Assembly (NCBI RefSeq): GCF_000416235.1
Contig: NZ_ATLO01000046.1
Span: 1-64,000 of the forward strand
DNA length: 64,000 nucleotides
Reading direction: 5' to 3'
From: Pseudomonas sp. CFII64
Lineage (GTDB): Bacteria > Pseudomonadota > Gammaproteobacteria > Pseudomonadales > Pseudomonadaceae
Shown here piece after piece: positions 26,568 through 34,876 of the stretch (position 1 is its first letter; each line of letters opens with the position of its first letter). Below the pieces are notes generated by a model. The model made no database searches. It was not told the DNA's origin and worked only from the letters and a program-made list of their open reading frames with translations. A program made the translations under genes and the position numbers.

Positions 26568-26585
26568 TATCTTAAATTTAAGATA
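26568..26585 (-). promoter_or_regulatory. Perfect 18-bp palindrome upstream of the XRE gene
   Basis: TATCTTAAATTTAAGATA is a perfect AT-rich palindrome about 18 nt upstream of the antitoxin ATG, within its promoter region. By analogy with HigA-type systems it is probably the operator for antitoxin autoregulation. Confidence 0.75.
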
Positions 26586-26747
26586 AAAGAGTAGCTTTGG
26601 ATCCTCTTGTCGGTCAAGAGAATCTTCCGAATGGTCGGGCGACTTAGGGAAAGGGGGCGTAGGCATGCAGGCCAAGCTGTTGAAGGCCTAACGTTTCGAT
26701 TCACTAAGCGCAAAAAGAGACAGCAAACCCAGATTCTTCCTTCAGGA

Positions 26748-26777
26748 TTAACCGATATATTCCGTTGAGGTTATAAT
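26748..26777 (+). promoter_or_regulatory. Putative promoter of the higBA-like operon
   Basis: TTAACC, an 18-nt spacer and a perfect TATAAT (26772-26777) lie about 22 nt upstream of the toxin ATG. Short inverted AACC/GGTT elements flank the spacer. Confidence 0.5.
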
Positions 26778-26799
26778 TCGGCTTCGCCATAGTTCATGG

Positions 26800-27165
26800 A
26801 TGAACTGGGAAATAGAATACACAGACGAATTTGGCAGCTGGTGGGAGTGTCTGAGGACGAACGAGCAGTCGAGTGTCGAGGCGAGCGTAAGGTTGCTGGG
26901 GCAGTTCGGTCCCGCGCTTCGTTTCCCTCATTGCAGTGCTATCAAGGGCGCACGCCATGGCAACCTTCGAGAGTTACGCATACAGCACGGAGGTCGTCCG
27001 TTTCGAATCCTGTATGCCTTCGATCCAAGGCGCTGCGTTCTGCTGCTGATCGGAGGGGACAGGACCGGGCATAACCGGTGGTATATCGAATATGTGCCAA
27101 TGGCCGAGCGACTGTATGACGAACATCTCGCCACGCTGCTTAACGAGGAACTGAACGATGGCTAA
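26800..27165 (+). CDS. higB: HigB-like toxin (phage Gp49-like, RelE/ParE superfamily)
   Basis: The 121-aa protein has the Gp49/HigB fold: MNWEIEYTDEFGSWWECL, RFPHCSAIKGARHGNLRELR and RPFRILYAFDPRRCVLLLIGG. The LRELR-x-RPFRILYAFDP block is the hallmark of this toxin group, and the second half holds the basic residues used for ribosome-dependent mRNA cleavage. ATG 26800 is preferred over the out-of-frame ATG at 26796. It overlaps the antitoxin gene by 8 nt in the HigBA order (toxin first). Activity is inferred from the family. Confidence 0.85.
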   Translation: MNWEIEYTDEFGSWWECLRTNEQSSVEASVRLLGQFGPALRFPHCSAIKGARHGNLRELRIQHGGRPFRILYAFDPRRCVLLLIGGDRTGHNRWYIEYVPMAERLYDEHLATLLNEELNDG

Positions 27166-27463
27166 GAAATTTGCCGAGCTGCGGGCGCGCATGTCGCCGC
27201 AAGCGCTGGAGCTTGCCGACAAGCTCTACGAGCATCACTTGCAACAGATGCCGTTGCATGAGCTACGCCAAGCGAAGGCATTGAGCCAGGCAACCCTGGC
27301 GAAGACACTGCATATCAATCAAGCGGCGGTGTCCAAGATGGAGCGCCGTACAGACATGTATATCAGCACCCTGCGCAATTATATTCGGGCTATGGGTGGG
27401 GAGCTGGAGATCGTCGCTACCTTCCCGGACGGGCAGATAAAAATCGAAAATTTTACGAGCTGA
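27158..27463 (+). CDS. higA: HigA-like XRE antitoxin
   Basis: The 101-aa protein has an XRE helix-turn-helix (LRQAKALSQATLAKTLHINQ then AAVSKMERRTDMYISTLRNYI), as in antitoxins that follow Gp49-like toxins. The C-terminus AMGGELEIVATFPDGQIKI is typical of this group. It overlaps the toxin gene by 8 nt and so is likely co-translated and to repress the operon. A (GAGCT)-type pentamer is repeated three times over the stop codon. Confidence 0.87.
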   Translation: MAKKFAELRARMSPQALELADKLYEHHLQQMPLHELRQAKALSQATLAKTLHINQAAVSKMERRTDMYISTLRNYIRAMGGELEIVATFPDGQIKIENFTS

Positions 27464-27490
27464 GCTGAGCTGAGTGCGCCAAGGCGCTAA

Positions 27491-27763
27491 TCACTCACCC
27501 TCATCAAACTTGTTGTCGATCAGCTCGACCAGGCCAGCCAGCGCAGCGTCTTCCTGTTCGCCTTCGGTCGACAAGTGGATTTCCGTACCTTTGCCTGCGG
27601 CGAGCATCATGACCGCCATGATGCTTTTGCCATCGACCATGCTCTCGGGCGAACGGCCGACTCTGATCTGGCAAGGGAATCTTCCGGCCACGCCGACGAA
27701 TTTGGCAGCTGCGCGAGCGTGCAGGCCGAGCTTGTTGATGATTGTTATTTGACGAGCGGGCAT
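27491..27763 (-). CDS. ptsO: Nitrogen-PTS phosphocarrier NPr
   Basis: The 90-aa HPr-like protein carries phosphate from PtsP (EI-Ntr) to PtsN. The phosphorylated residue is His15 in NKLGLHARAAAKFV, and Ser47 in DGKSIMAVMML is the HPr regulatory-serine position. ATG 27763 is chosen because it directly begins ARQITIINKLG; an in-frame start 16 codons upstream would overlap rapZ. It is the last gene of the rpoN-distal nitrogen-PTS cluster. Confidence 0.95.
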   Translation of the reverse strand: MPARQITIINKLGLHARAAAKFVGVAGRFPCQIRVGRSPESMVDGKSIMAVMMLAAGKGTEIHLSTEGEQEDAALAGLVELIDNKFDEGE

Positions 27764-27779
27764 CGCAGTGGAAGTCCTT

Positions 27780-28637
27780 TCAGCTAAGGTCGCGGTGACG
27801 GACCTGAACATTCTTGAGGGATTGATGCAGGACCTGGCCGAGGCGCTCGGTCAGGTAAACAGAGCGGTGGTGCCCGCCGGTGCAGCCAATGGCAATGGTG
27901 ACATAGGAGCGATTGCTGGCAGCGAAACGGGGTAGCCATTTGTTGAGATAAGTGAAAATGTCCTGAAACATCTCTTCGACGTCGGGCTGCGCAGCGAGGT
28001 AGTCGATTACCGGTTGGTCAAGGCCCGATTGTTCGCGCAGTTCCGGCTTCCAGTAGGGATTGGGCAGGCAGCGAACATCGAAAACCAGATCGGCATCCAC
28101 CGGCATGCCGCGCTTGAAACCAAATGACTCGATCAGGAACGCAGTGCCCGGTTCCGGCTTGTTGAGCAGACGCAGCTTCAAGGTGTCGCGCAGCTGATAC
28201 AGGTTCAGGTGCGTGGTGTTGATCTTCAGGTCGGCCAGATCGATGATCGGGCCCAATAACGTGGTTTCGTCCCGAATCGCCTCGGCGAGCGAGCGATTTG
28301 CGGTGCTCAGCGGATGGCGGCGACGGGTTTCCGAGAAGCGCTTGAACAGGGTCGCTTCGTCAGCATCCAGATAAAGCACATCGCACTGAATATTGCGCGA
28401 GCGTACTTCTTCAAGCATCTGCGGGAAACGGGTCAGGTGACTTGGCAGGTTGCGCGCGTCGATGGAGACGGCGAGCAGCGGCTCGGCCAGCTCGGTATTG
28501 ATCAGCGCGCGTTCGGCAAGCTCAGGCAGCAGGCCCGCCGGGAGGTTGTCAACGCAGTAGAAGCCGCTGTCCTCCAATACATCCAGGGCCGTACTCTTAC
28601 CGGAGCCGGAACGGCCACTGACAATAATCATGCGCAT
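27780..28637 (-). CDS. rapZ: RNase adapter protein RapZ
   Basis: The 285-aa protein has a Walker A P-loop (GRSGSGKST, residues 8-16) and the C-terminal substrate-binding domain with AIGCTGGHHRSVYLTERL. In enterobacteria RapZ binds GlcN6P and guides RNase E to GlmZ. Pseudomonas has no known GlmZ, so the role here is less clear. It lies 2 nt after ptsN and 16 nt before the ptsO start in the rpoN cluster. Confidence 0.95.
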   Translation of the reverse strand: MRMIIVSGRSGSGKSTALDVLEDSGFYCVDNLPAGLLPELAERALINTELAEPLLAVSIDARNLPSHLTRFPQMLEEVRSRNIQCDVLYLDADEATLFKRFSETRRRHPLSTANRSLAEAIRDETTLLGPIIDLADLKINTTHLNLYQLRDTLKLRLLNKPEPGTAFLIESFGFKRGMPVDADLVFDVRCLPNPYWKPELREQSGLDQPVIDYLAAQPDVEEMFQDIFTYLNKWLPRFAASNRSYVTIAIGCTGGHHRSVYLTERLGQVLHQSLKNVQVRHRDLS

Positions 28638-28639
28638 GG

Positions 28640-29104
28640 TTAATGCCCGTTCTGCTCGTCCAGTACCACCTGATAAAGCGCTTCATTGCTATCAGCGCTG
28701 CGCAGACGGTCACGCACTTCTTTGCGATCAAGCATGCTGGCAATTTGGCGCAATAGCTCCAGGTGTGCATCGGTGGCAGCTTCCGGAACCAGCAGGACAA
28801 ACAGCAGGTCCACAGGCGCACCATCAATGGCATCGAAATCAACAGGCGCTTTCAGGTGCAGCAACGCGCTGATGGGCGAGTGACACCCCTTCAGGCGACA
28901 ATGAGGGATGGCGATTCCGTTGCCAAAGCCAGTAGAGCCAAGCTTTTCGCGGGCGATGAGGCTGTCGAACACAACCTGCCAATCCAGATCAGGCACTTCT
29001 CTGCCGATCAGCCTGGCAATCTGTTCGAGTGCACCTTTCTTACTGCCGCCCGGCACGTTCACGAGTGAACGGCCGGGGGTCAGGATGTTTTCGAGTCGGA
29101 TCAT
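28640..29104 (-). CDS. ptsN: Nitrogen-PTS enzyme IIA (PtsN)
   Basis: The 154-aa EIIA-Ntr accepts phosphate from NPr on His68 (GNGIAIPHCRL). The rest shows the EIIA mannitol/fructose-type fold with APVDFDAIDGAPVDLLFVLL (in part). It regulates K transport, carbon/nitrogen balance and, in Pseudomonas, sigma-54-linked and polyhydroxyalkanoate functions. It follows hpf by 11 nt. Confidence 0.96.
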   Translation of the reverse strand: MIRLENILTPGRSLVNVPGGSKKGALEQIARLIGREVPDLDWQVVFDSLIAREKLGSTGFGNGIAIPHCRLKGCHSPISALLHLKAPVDFDAIDGAPVDLLFVLLVPEAATDAHLELLRQIASMLDRKEVRDRLRSADSNEALYQVVLDEQNGH

Positions 29105-29115
29105 GTGTGGGGGTA

Positions 29116-29424
29116 TCAGCGAGCCGTCGCACCCTGAAGGTGGCCGATCTGCTTTTCCTTATGCTTGAGCAATTGTCTGTCTAGCTTGTCGGTCAGAAGG
29201 TCTATCGCCGCGTACATGTCGTCATGTTCCGCATTGGCGACTACCTTCGCGCCGGGGATATGCAGGGTGGCTTCGATTTTCTGTTTCAGCTTCTCGACCT
29301 CCATGATGACCTGCACATTGGTTATCTTGTCGAAGTGGCGCTCCAGCTTCCCGAGTTTTTCGGTGATGTAGGTGCGCATGGCGTCGGTCACATCCAGTTG
29401 ATGTCCACTGATGTTGACTTGCAT
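29116..29424 (-). CDS. hpf: Short-form ribosome hibernation-promoting factor
   Basis: The 102-aa protein opens MQVNISGHQLDVTDAMRTYI and contains TLHIPGAKVVANAEHDDMYAAIDLL, the HPF/YfiA fold that binds the 30S decoding region and stabilises inactive ribosomes. At about 100 aa it is the short form, which in gammaproteobacteria works with RMF. It is located directly downstream of rpoN, as usual. Confidence 0.95.
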   Translation of the reverse strand: MQVNISGHQLDVTDAMRTYITEKLGKLERHFDKITNVQVIMEVEKLKQKIEATLHIPGAKVVANAEHDDMYAAIDLLTDKLDRQLLKHKEKQIGHLQGATAR

Positions 29425-29555
29425 ACCGCTTTCTCCTTATTGCCAGTGCATAAAGAGGCAGGCTGTTGCCTGCCACTGGAACGCTTTGGCCGGCAGCTGG
29501 GGCTTGGGTAAAAACGACTGCGGAGTGTGCGCGCCACGTCTTTACCCTTGCCGGG

Positions 29556-31049
29556 TCACATCAGTCGCTTGCGTTCGCTAGATGGCGCAATGCCCAGTGA
29601 TTCGCGGTATTTAGCAACTGTGCGACGAGCTACCTGAATGCCTTGTGCCTCCAGTAAACCAGCGATCTTGCTGTCACTCAACGGCTTTTTCTGATTTTCG
29701 GCGGCAACCAGTTTTTTGATGATCGCGCGAATCGCCGTGGACGAACACTCACCGCCCTCGGACGTGCTTACGTGGCTCGAAAAGAAATATTTCAGTTCGT
29801 AGATACCGCGCGGCGTATGCATGAATTTTTGCGTGGTCACGCGGGAAATCGTCGATTCGTGCATGCCGACCGCTTCAGCGATGTCATGCAGGACCAGCGG
29901 CTTCATCGCTTCATCGCCGTATTCCAGGAAGCCGCGCTGATGCTCGACGATCTGCGTGGCAACCTTCATGAGCGTTTCGTTGCGGCTCTGCAGGCTCTTG
30001 ATGAACCAGCGGGCTTCCTGCAACTGATTGCGCATGAAAGTGTTGTCGGCGCTGGTGTCGGCGCGGCGGACGAATCCGGCGTATTGCGGATTGACGCGCA
30101 GGCGCGGGACCGACTCTTGATTGAGCTCCACCAGCCAGCGTTCGTTGTCCTTGCGCACAATGACGTCCGGGACGACGTATTCGGCTTCGGCGGATTCGAT
30201 TTGCGAACCCGGCCGTGGGTTGAGGCTCTGCACCAGTTCGATCACCTGGCGCAGCTCGTCTTCCTTGAGCTTCATGCGGCGCATCAGCTGGCCGTAATCG
30301 CGGCTGCCCAACAGGTCGATGAAGTCACTGACCAGGCGTTGCGCCTCGGCAAGCCAGCGGGTCTTGGCAGGCAGTTGACGCAATTGCAGCATCAGGCATT
30401 CGCTGAGGTTGCGCGCGCCGATACCGGCAGGTTCAAACTGCTGGATGCGGTGCAGAACGGCTTCGATCTCGTCGAGCTCGATGTCGAGTTCGGGATCGAA
30501 GGCGTCGAGAATTTCTTCGAGTGTTTCGTCCAGATAACCCTGATTGTTGATGCAGTCGATCAGCGTAACGGCAATCAGGCGATCAGTGTCGGACATCGGC
30601 GCCAGATTCAGCTGCCAGAGCAAATGGCTCTGCAGGCTTTCCCCGACGGATGTGCGAGTGGTGAAGTCCCATTCGTCGTCGTCATTGCTGGGCAGGCTGC
30701 TGGCGCTGGTCTGATAGACGTCTTCCCAGGCAGTGTCCACCGGCAGTTCGTTGGGAATGCGCTCGTTCCAGTCGCCTTCTTCCAGGTTGTCGACCGTCGG
30801 GGCGGATTCCTGATAGGTCGGCTCCTGAACATCAGGGTTGGGCTTTTGCTCGATGTTGTCAGCCAGCGGATCGGCGTTGTCGAAATCCTCGCCTTCTTCC
30901 TGGCGTTCCAGCATAGGGTTGGATTCCAGCGCCTCCTGAATCTCCTGTTGGAGATCCAGAGTCGAAAGCTGGAGTAAGCGGATGGCCTGTTGCAGCTGCG
31001 GCGTCATCGTCAGCTGCTGGCCCATTCTCAGGACTAGCGATGGTTTCAT
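29556..31049 (-). CDS. rpoN: RNA polymerase sigma-54 factor
   Basis: The 497-aa sigma-54 has Gln-rich region I (MKPSLVLRMGQQLTMTPQLQ), an acidic region II (residues about 50-130), the core-binding domain and the C-terminal RpoN box ARRTVAKYR near residue 476, which recognises the -24 element. ATG 31049 is the standard N-terminus; an in-frame extension up to 31094 is unsupported. It controls nitrogen, motility and many other genes through enhancer-binding activators. lptB precedes it by 185 nt. Confidence 0.97.
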   Translation of the reverse strand: MKPSLVLRMGQQLTMTPQLQQAIRLLQLSTLDLQQEIQEALESNPMLERQEEGEDFDNADPLADNIEQKPNPDVQEPTYQESAPTVDNLEEGDWNERIPNELPVDTAWEDVYQTSASSLPSNDDDEWDFTTRTSVGESLQSHLLWQLNLAPMSDTDRLIAVTLIDCINNQGYLDETLEEILDAFDPELDIELDEIEAVLHRIQQFEPAGIGARNLSECLMLQLRQLPAKTRWLAEAQRLVSDFIDLLGSRDYGQLMRRMKLKEDELRQVIELVQSLNPRPGSQIESAEAEYVVPDVIVRKDNERWLVELNQESVPRLRVNPQYAGFVRRADTSADNTFMRNQLQEARWFIKSLQSRNETLMKVATQIVEHQRGFLEYGDEAMKPLVLHDIAEAVGMHESTISRVTTQKFMHTPRGIYELKYFFSSHVSTSEGGECSSTAIRAIIKKLVAAENQKKPLSDSKIAGLLEAQGIQVARRTVAKYRESLGIAPSSERKRLM

Positions 31050-31234
31050 GGCTGGGGCTAACACCTTATTCGCCGGCGCACATGCGCCATCCACTATCAG
31101 GGCGCCGGGGCGCCTACATAAGCAAATTATATGCCTGAAACCGAAGTGTTTGCCTAGAGTGTGATGGCAATTAAAGCTTCATCATCGAAAACACTCTGGC
31201 ATTGCTCGCTTCGGGAAGCGAGACACCGCAGCAA

Positions 31235-31960
31235 TTACAGGCGGAACTCGTGACCGAGGTAAACCTCTTTCACCAGCTGATTGGCCAGAATGGTTTCCGA
31301 ATCGCCTTCGGCGATCAGTTGCCCATCGTTGACGATGTAAGCGGTTTCGCAGATATCCAGGGTTTCGCGAACGTTGTGATCGGTGATCAGAACGCCGATA
31401 CCCTTGGCTTTCAGGTGATGAATGATCTGCTTGATATCACCTACCGAAATCGGGTCCACGCCGGCGAACGGTTCGTCGAGCAGGATGAATTTCGGCGAAG
31501 TCGCCAGCGCGCGGGCGATTTCCACACGACGACGTTCACCGCCGGACAGGCTCATGCCCAGGTTGTCGCGGATATGGCTGATGTGAAATTCCTGCAACAG
31601 GCTTTCCAGTTCCTTGCGACGCGCGGCGCCGTCCAGCTCCTTGCGGGTCTCAAGGATCGCCATGATGTTGTCGGCGACCGAAAGCTTGCGAAAGATCGAC
31701 GCTTCCTGGGGCAGATAACCAATACCTGCGCGCGCGCGGCCGTGCATGGGCTGATGGCTGACATCCAGGTCATCGATCAGGACACGGCCCTGATCGGCCT
31801 GAACCAGGCCGACGATCATGTAGAAGCAGGTTGTCTTGCCGGCACCGTTAGGCCCGAGCAGGCCAACGATTTGGCCACTGTCGATCGACAGGCTCACATC
31901 GCGTACGACCTGACGGCCCTTGTAGCTTTTAGCCAAATGCTGGGCTTTCAGCGTCGCCAT
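31235..31960 (-). CDS. lptB: LPS export ABC transporter ATPase
   Basis: The 241-aa cytoplasmic ATPase powers LPS extraction by LptFG. Walker A is GPNGAGKTT (residues 36-44), the signature is SLSGGERRRVEIARAL and Walker B is FILLDEPFAGVD. Its stop-to-start spacing with lptA is zero (lptA ends at 31961), in the compact lptC-lptA-lptB order. Confidence 0.97.
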   Translation of the reverse strand: MATLKAQHLAKSYKGRQVVRDVSLSIDSGQIVGLLGPNGAGKTTCFYMIVGLVQADQGRVLIDDLDVSHQPMHGRARAGIGYLPQEASIFRKLSVADNIMAILETRKELDGAARRKELESLLQEFHISHIRDNLGMSLSGGERRRVEIARALATSPKFILLDEPFAGVDPISVGDIKQIIHHLKAKGIGVLITDHNVRETLDICETAYIVNDGQLIAEGDSETILANQLVKEVYLGHEFRL

Positions 31961-32503
31961 TTACTGGGCCTTCTGCTGGTCGGTTTTCTTTTTCGGCTGG
32001 ATAACCATGTCGATGCGCGGACGAGGTGTGGTGACCTTGTTGCCATTGGCACGGCCGGCGCTGACGATCTGCTTCACGGTGTCGTAGACGATTTTCTCGC
32101 CTTCGGACGTGTTGCCATCATTGATGACCTTGGCCTTGTCGATCAATACGATGCGATCCTGCGCCGCGTAGTATTGAATGGTAATGGCGTAGGCCTGAAC
32201 GATTGGCTTGTCCACCGACGGCTTCTGCTCGTAATAAGCCAGGTTGCCAACGGAGGTGAACACGTCGACTTCGCCCTGAGCGTTACGGGTAATGGTCACG
32301 GTGTTGCCGGTGATCTTCATCGAGCCTTGCGTGATGATGACGTTGCCCTTGTAGGTGGCCACGCCTTTTTTGTCATCAAGCTGCGCGTCGTCAGACTGAA
32401 TGTGGATCGGTTGATCGCGGTCAGTCGGCAGGGACCAGGCGCTCGCGCTTCCCAGTGCTGCGCCCAGGCCGAGCAATAAAGGAAGGGTTTTAACGAGCCT
32501 CAT
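31961..32503 (-). CDS. lptA: Lipopolysaccharide transport periplasmic protein LptA
   Basis: The 180-aa protein has a Sec signal peptide (LPLLLGLGAALGSASAWS) and an OstA-type beta-jellyroll (DRDQPIHIQSDDAQLDDKKG, VATYKGNVIITQGS). LptA monomers form the periplasmic bridge from LptC to LptD. The start overlaps the end of lptC by 14 nt. The C-terminus is Lys/Gln-rich. Confidence 0.95.
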   Translation of the reverse strand: MRLVKTLPLLLGLGAALGSASAWSLPTDRDQPIHIQSDDAQLDDKKGVATYKGNVIITQGSMKITGNTVTITRNAQGEVDVFTSVGNLAYYEQKPSVDKPIVQAYAITIQYYAAQDRIVLIDKAKVINDGNTSEGEKIVYDTVKQIVSAGRANGNKVTTPRPRIDMVIQPKKKTDQQKAQ

Positions 32504-33062
32504 ACTGTCCTCTTACGTTGGACAGCAGGTCCATCCTGCCGTCGTTCAAATACGCTTTCATTCCCTTGGCCGTGGTCACACCGCCCGCGCCGTCGATTCT
32601 AACGGCTTGCTCGGTCTGCGCATATTGCTTCTGTGGGAATACGGTCATTCGACTACTGGTGATAATGGTCGTACGGTTTTTATCATCGGTTCGTGCGACA
32701 CGAACCGAATCGATCAATTCGACCTGAGTGCCGCCGGGGGAAACTTCACCCTGCTTGCTCTGGATGTGCCATGGATAAAGTGTGCCGCGAAACATTTGCA
32801 GGTCCGGCGTGGTCAGCAGCGTGACGTCGGTGGCCTTGAGGTGCTCGACCTTGTCCGCCGTCATCTCGTACTGCAGCTTGCCATCCGGCAGGTACTGAAC
32901 GCTGTGGGCGTTGATCGCGTAGAAATCGATGGCGCTTTCGTCCACCGACGTCACGGGCTGATCCATGAAGCTTTCAGGGCTGATGTTCCAATAGCCGGCA
33001 GCGGCGAGCAGCACCGCCAATACGCCGAAGATCAGAAACGAGCGAATTTTTTTACTGAACAT
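32490..33062 (-). CDS. lptC: LPS export protein LptC
   Basis: The 190-aa bitopic protein has an N-terminal membrane anchor (SFLIFGVLAVLLAAAGYW) and a periplasmic LptC jellyroll (FYAINAHSVQYLPDGKLQYE, VELIDSVRVART). It hands LPS from LptBFG to LptA. It overlaps lptA by 14 nt and follows kdsC by 9 nt. Confidence 0.95.
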   Translation of the reverse strand: MFSKKIRSFLIFGVLAVLLAAAGYWNISPESFMDQPVTSVDESAIDFYAINAHSVQYLPDGKLQYEMTADKVEHLKATDVTLLTTPDLQMFRGTLYPWHIQSKQGEVSPGGTQVELIDSVRVARTDDKNRTTIITSSRMTVFPQKQYAQTEQAVRIDGAGGVTTAKGMKAYLNDGRMDLLSNVRGQYEAR

Positions 33063-33071
33063 AAATGGCTT

Positions 33072-33596
33072 CTATAAGTAGGCGGCGTGGGCTGCTTCAA
33101 GGTTGCCCTGGGCGCTGAGAATCAGTTCGCAGAACTCGCGAGCCGCGCCTTCGCCGCCACGTGCCTGGGTAACGCCATGAGCGTGCTGCCGGACAAAACC
33201 GGCAGCATTGGCAACGGCCATGCCCAGTCCGACACGACGGATGACTGGCAAGTCTGGCAGATCATCCCCCAGATAAGCGACCTGTTCGTAACTCAAATTG
33301 AGCTGGCCGAGCAATTCATCCAGCACGACCAGTTTGTCTTCGCGACCCTGATACAGGTGCGCGATGCCCAGATTGCTGGCCCGCCGCTCGACAACCGGGG
33401 TCTTGCGGCCGCTGATGATAGCAGTGGTAACACCGGAGGCGATGAGCATCTTGATGCCCTGGCCGTCCAGCGTGTTGAAAGTCTTGAACTCGCTGCCGTC
33501 TTCCAGGAAGTAAAGGCGGCCGTCAGTCAGCACGCCATCGACGTCGAAAATCGCCAGCTTGATGTTCTTGCCACGTTGCAGCAGATCAGTGGTCAT
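33072..33596 (-). CDS. kdsC: 3-deoxy-D-manno-octulosonate 8-phosphate phosphatase
   Basis: The 174-aa HAD phosphatase releases phosphate from Kdo-8-P in LPS core synthesis. The nucleophile/acid pair is in AIFDVDGVLTDG, motif II in ISGRKT and motif III in YLGDDLPDLPVI. ATG 33596, preceded by GGGAG 7 nt away, is preferred over an in-frame start at 33611 that overlaps the kdsD stop. KdsD, the preceding pathway enzyme, is immediately upstream. Confidence 0.95.
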   Translation of the reverse strand: MTTDLLQRGKNIKLAIFDVDGVLTDGRLYFLEDGSEFKTFNTLDGQGIKMLIASGVTTAIISGRKTPVVERRASNLGIAHLYQGREDKLVVLDELLGQLNLSYEQVAYLGDDLPDLPVIRRVGLGMAVANAAGFVRQHAHGVTQARGGEGAAREFCELILSAQGNLEAAHAAYL

Positions 33597-33610
33597 GGTC
33601 TCGTCTCCCA

Positions 33611-34585
33611 TTACATGACGCCCGCGCGCAGAAGATCCTGCAAATTGAATGCGCCGACGGGGTGGTCGTTTTCGTCGACGACGATCAACGCGCCAATCTT
33701 GTGGTCTTCCATGATTTTCAAGGCTTCGGCCGCCAGCATCTCGGGGCGTGCAGTCTTGCCATGGAGCGTCATGACTTCATCAATAGTGGTCAGGCGGATG
33801 TCGATAGGGCGATCCAGCGTGCGGCGCAAATCGCCGTCGGTGAATATCCCCGCCAGTCGCCCATCGGCTTCAAGAATGGCGGTCATGCCCAGGCCCTTGC
33901 GGGTCATTTCCATCAATGAGTCGCGCAGCAGTGCGCCACGCGGCACCTTGGGCAGTTCGTCGCCGGTGTGCATGACATGCTCGACCTTGAGCAGCAATCG
34001 CCGGCCCAGTGCGCCGCCCGGATGGGAAAAGGCAAAGTCTTCGGCAGTGAAACCGCGTGCTTCCAGCAAGGCGACGGCCAGCGCATCACCCATTACCAGC
34101 GCCGCGGTCGTCGACGACGTCGGGGCCAGGTTCAGCGGGCAGGCTTCGTGCTCAACGTGGGCGTTCAAGTTGATGTCGGCGGCCTTGGCCAGCGTCGATG
34201 CCGGATTGCCCGTCAGGCTGATCATCTTGATGCCAAGGCGCTTGATAAGCGGCAGCAGCGTGACGATTTCAGCGGTGGTGCCGGAATTGGACAGCGCCAG
34301 AATGATGTCATCGGCGGTGATCATGCCCATGTCGCCATGACTGGCTTCAGCAGGATGCACGAAAAACGAGGTGGTGCCGGTGCTGGCCAGCGTGGCTGCG
34401 ATTTTCTTGCCGATGTGCCCGGACTTGCCCATGCCGACCACGACAACGCGCCCTTTACTGGCAAGAATCATCTCGCAAGCGCGGACGAAATCCGCATCGA
34501 TATGACTGAGCAAACCTTCTACGGCTTCTATTTCGAGGCGAATGGTGCGTTGTGCTGACTGGATCAGGTCGCTGGACTGGCTCAT
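33611..34585 (-). CDS. kdsD: D-arabinose 5-phosphate isomerase
   Basis: The 324-aa enzyme makes arabinose-5-P from ribulose-5-P, the first committed step to Kdo. A sugar-isomerase (SIS) domain (GRVVVVGMGKSGHIGKKIAATL, in part; VHPAEASHGDMGM) is followed by two CBS domains (about residues 200-320; GIFTDGDLRRTLD, IGALIVVDENDHPVGAFN). It is the first gene of the long minus-strand cluster and diverges from mlaF over a 291-nt gap. Confidence 0.96.
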   Translation of the reverse strand: MSQSSDLIQSAQRTIRLEIEAVEGLLSHIDADFVRACEMILASKGRVVVVGMGKSGHIGKKIAATLASTGTTSFFVHPAEASHGDMGMITADDIILALSNSGTTAEIVTLLPLIKRLGIKMISLTGNPASTLAKAADINLNAHVEHEACPLNLAPTSSTTAALVMGDALAVALLEARGFTAEDFAFSHPGGALGRRLLLKVEHVMHTGDELPKVPRGALLRDSLMEMTRKGLGMTAILEADGRLAGIFTDGDLRRTLDRPIDIRLTTIDEVMTLHGKTARPEMLAAEALKIMEDHKIGALIVVDENDHPVGAFNLQDLLRAGVM

Positions 34586-34759
34586 GGGGGAAATCGTTCA
34601 GCCTTCTAAAAGGCGGCGATTATAACGGTAATGCGCGATTCCCTCACGCTTGATCGTCACACTTTGTTGTCAAACCCGTGAACGCATCCGCAACTGCCTA
34701 CAGCTTTGTAGGAAACGGCGCAAATTATTTGTCGTGATATTGATTCCTCCGGTTCTCGC

Positions 34760-34789
34760 TTGGGCGGCGTGATATTGCAGTGGTATAGT
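34760..34789 (+). promoter_or_regulatory. Putative promoter of the mla operon
   Basis: TTGGGC, an 18-nt spacer and TATAGT (34784-34789) lie about 90 nt upstream of mlaF in the kdsD/mlaF divergent gap. The remainder of this gap holds no gene that I can see. Confidence 0.45.
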
Positions 34790-34876
34790 TCGCGGCCTGT
34801 TCGGCCCACCTAGACAGCATGCCGCCCGCCAAGGGATCAGGCAGCTGAGAGTGAGTCTGTAGCGCAAGGAGCTTTG

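Noticed and set aside
27458..27474. Three tandem GAGCT-like pentamers at the higA-like stop codon
   Set aside because: Too short and too few copies for a repeat array; probably replication slippage without function.
27780..31049. Sigma-54 (-24/-12) promoters near rpoN and ptsN
   Set aside because: No convincing TGGCAC-N5-TTGCA match was seen by eye in the gaps of this cluster.
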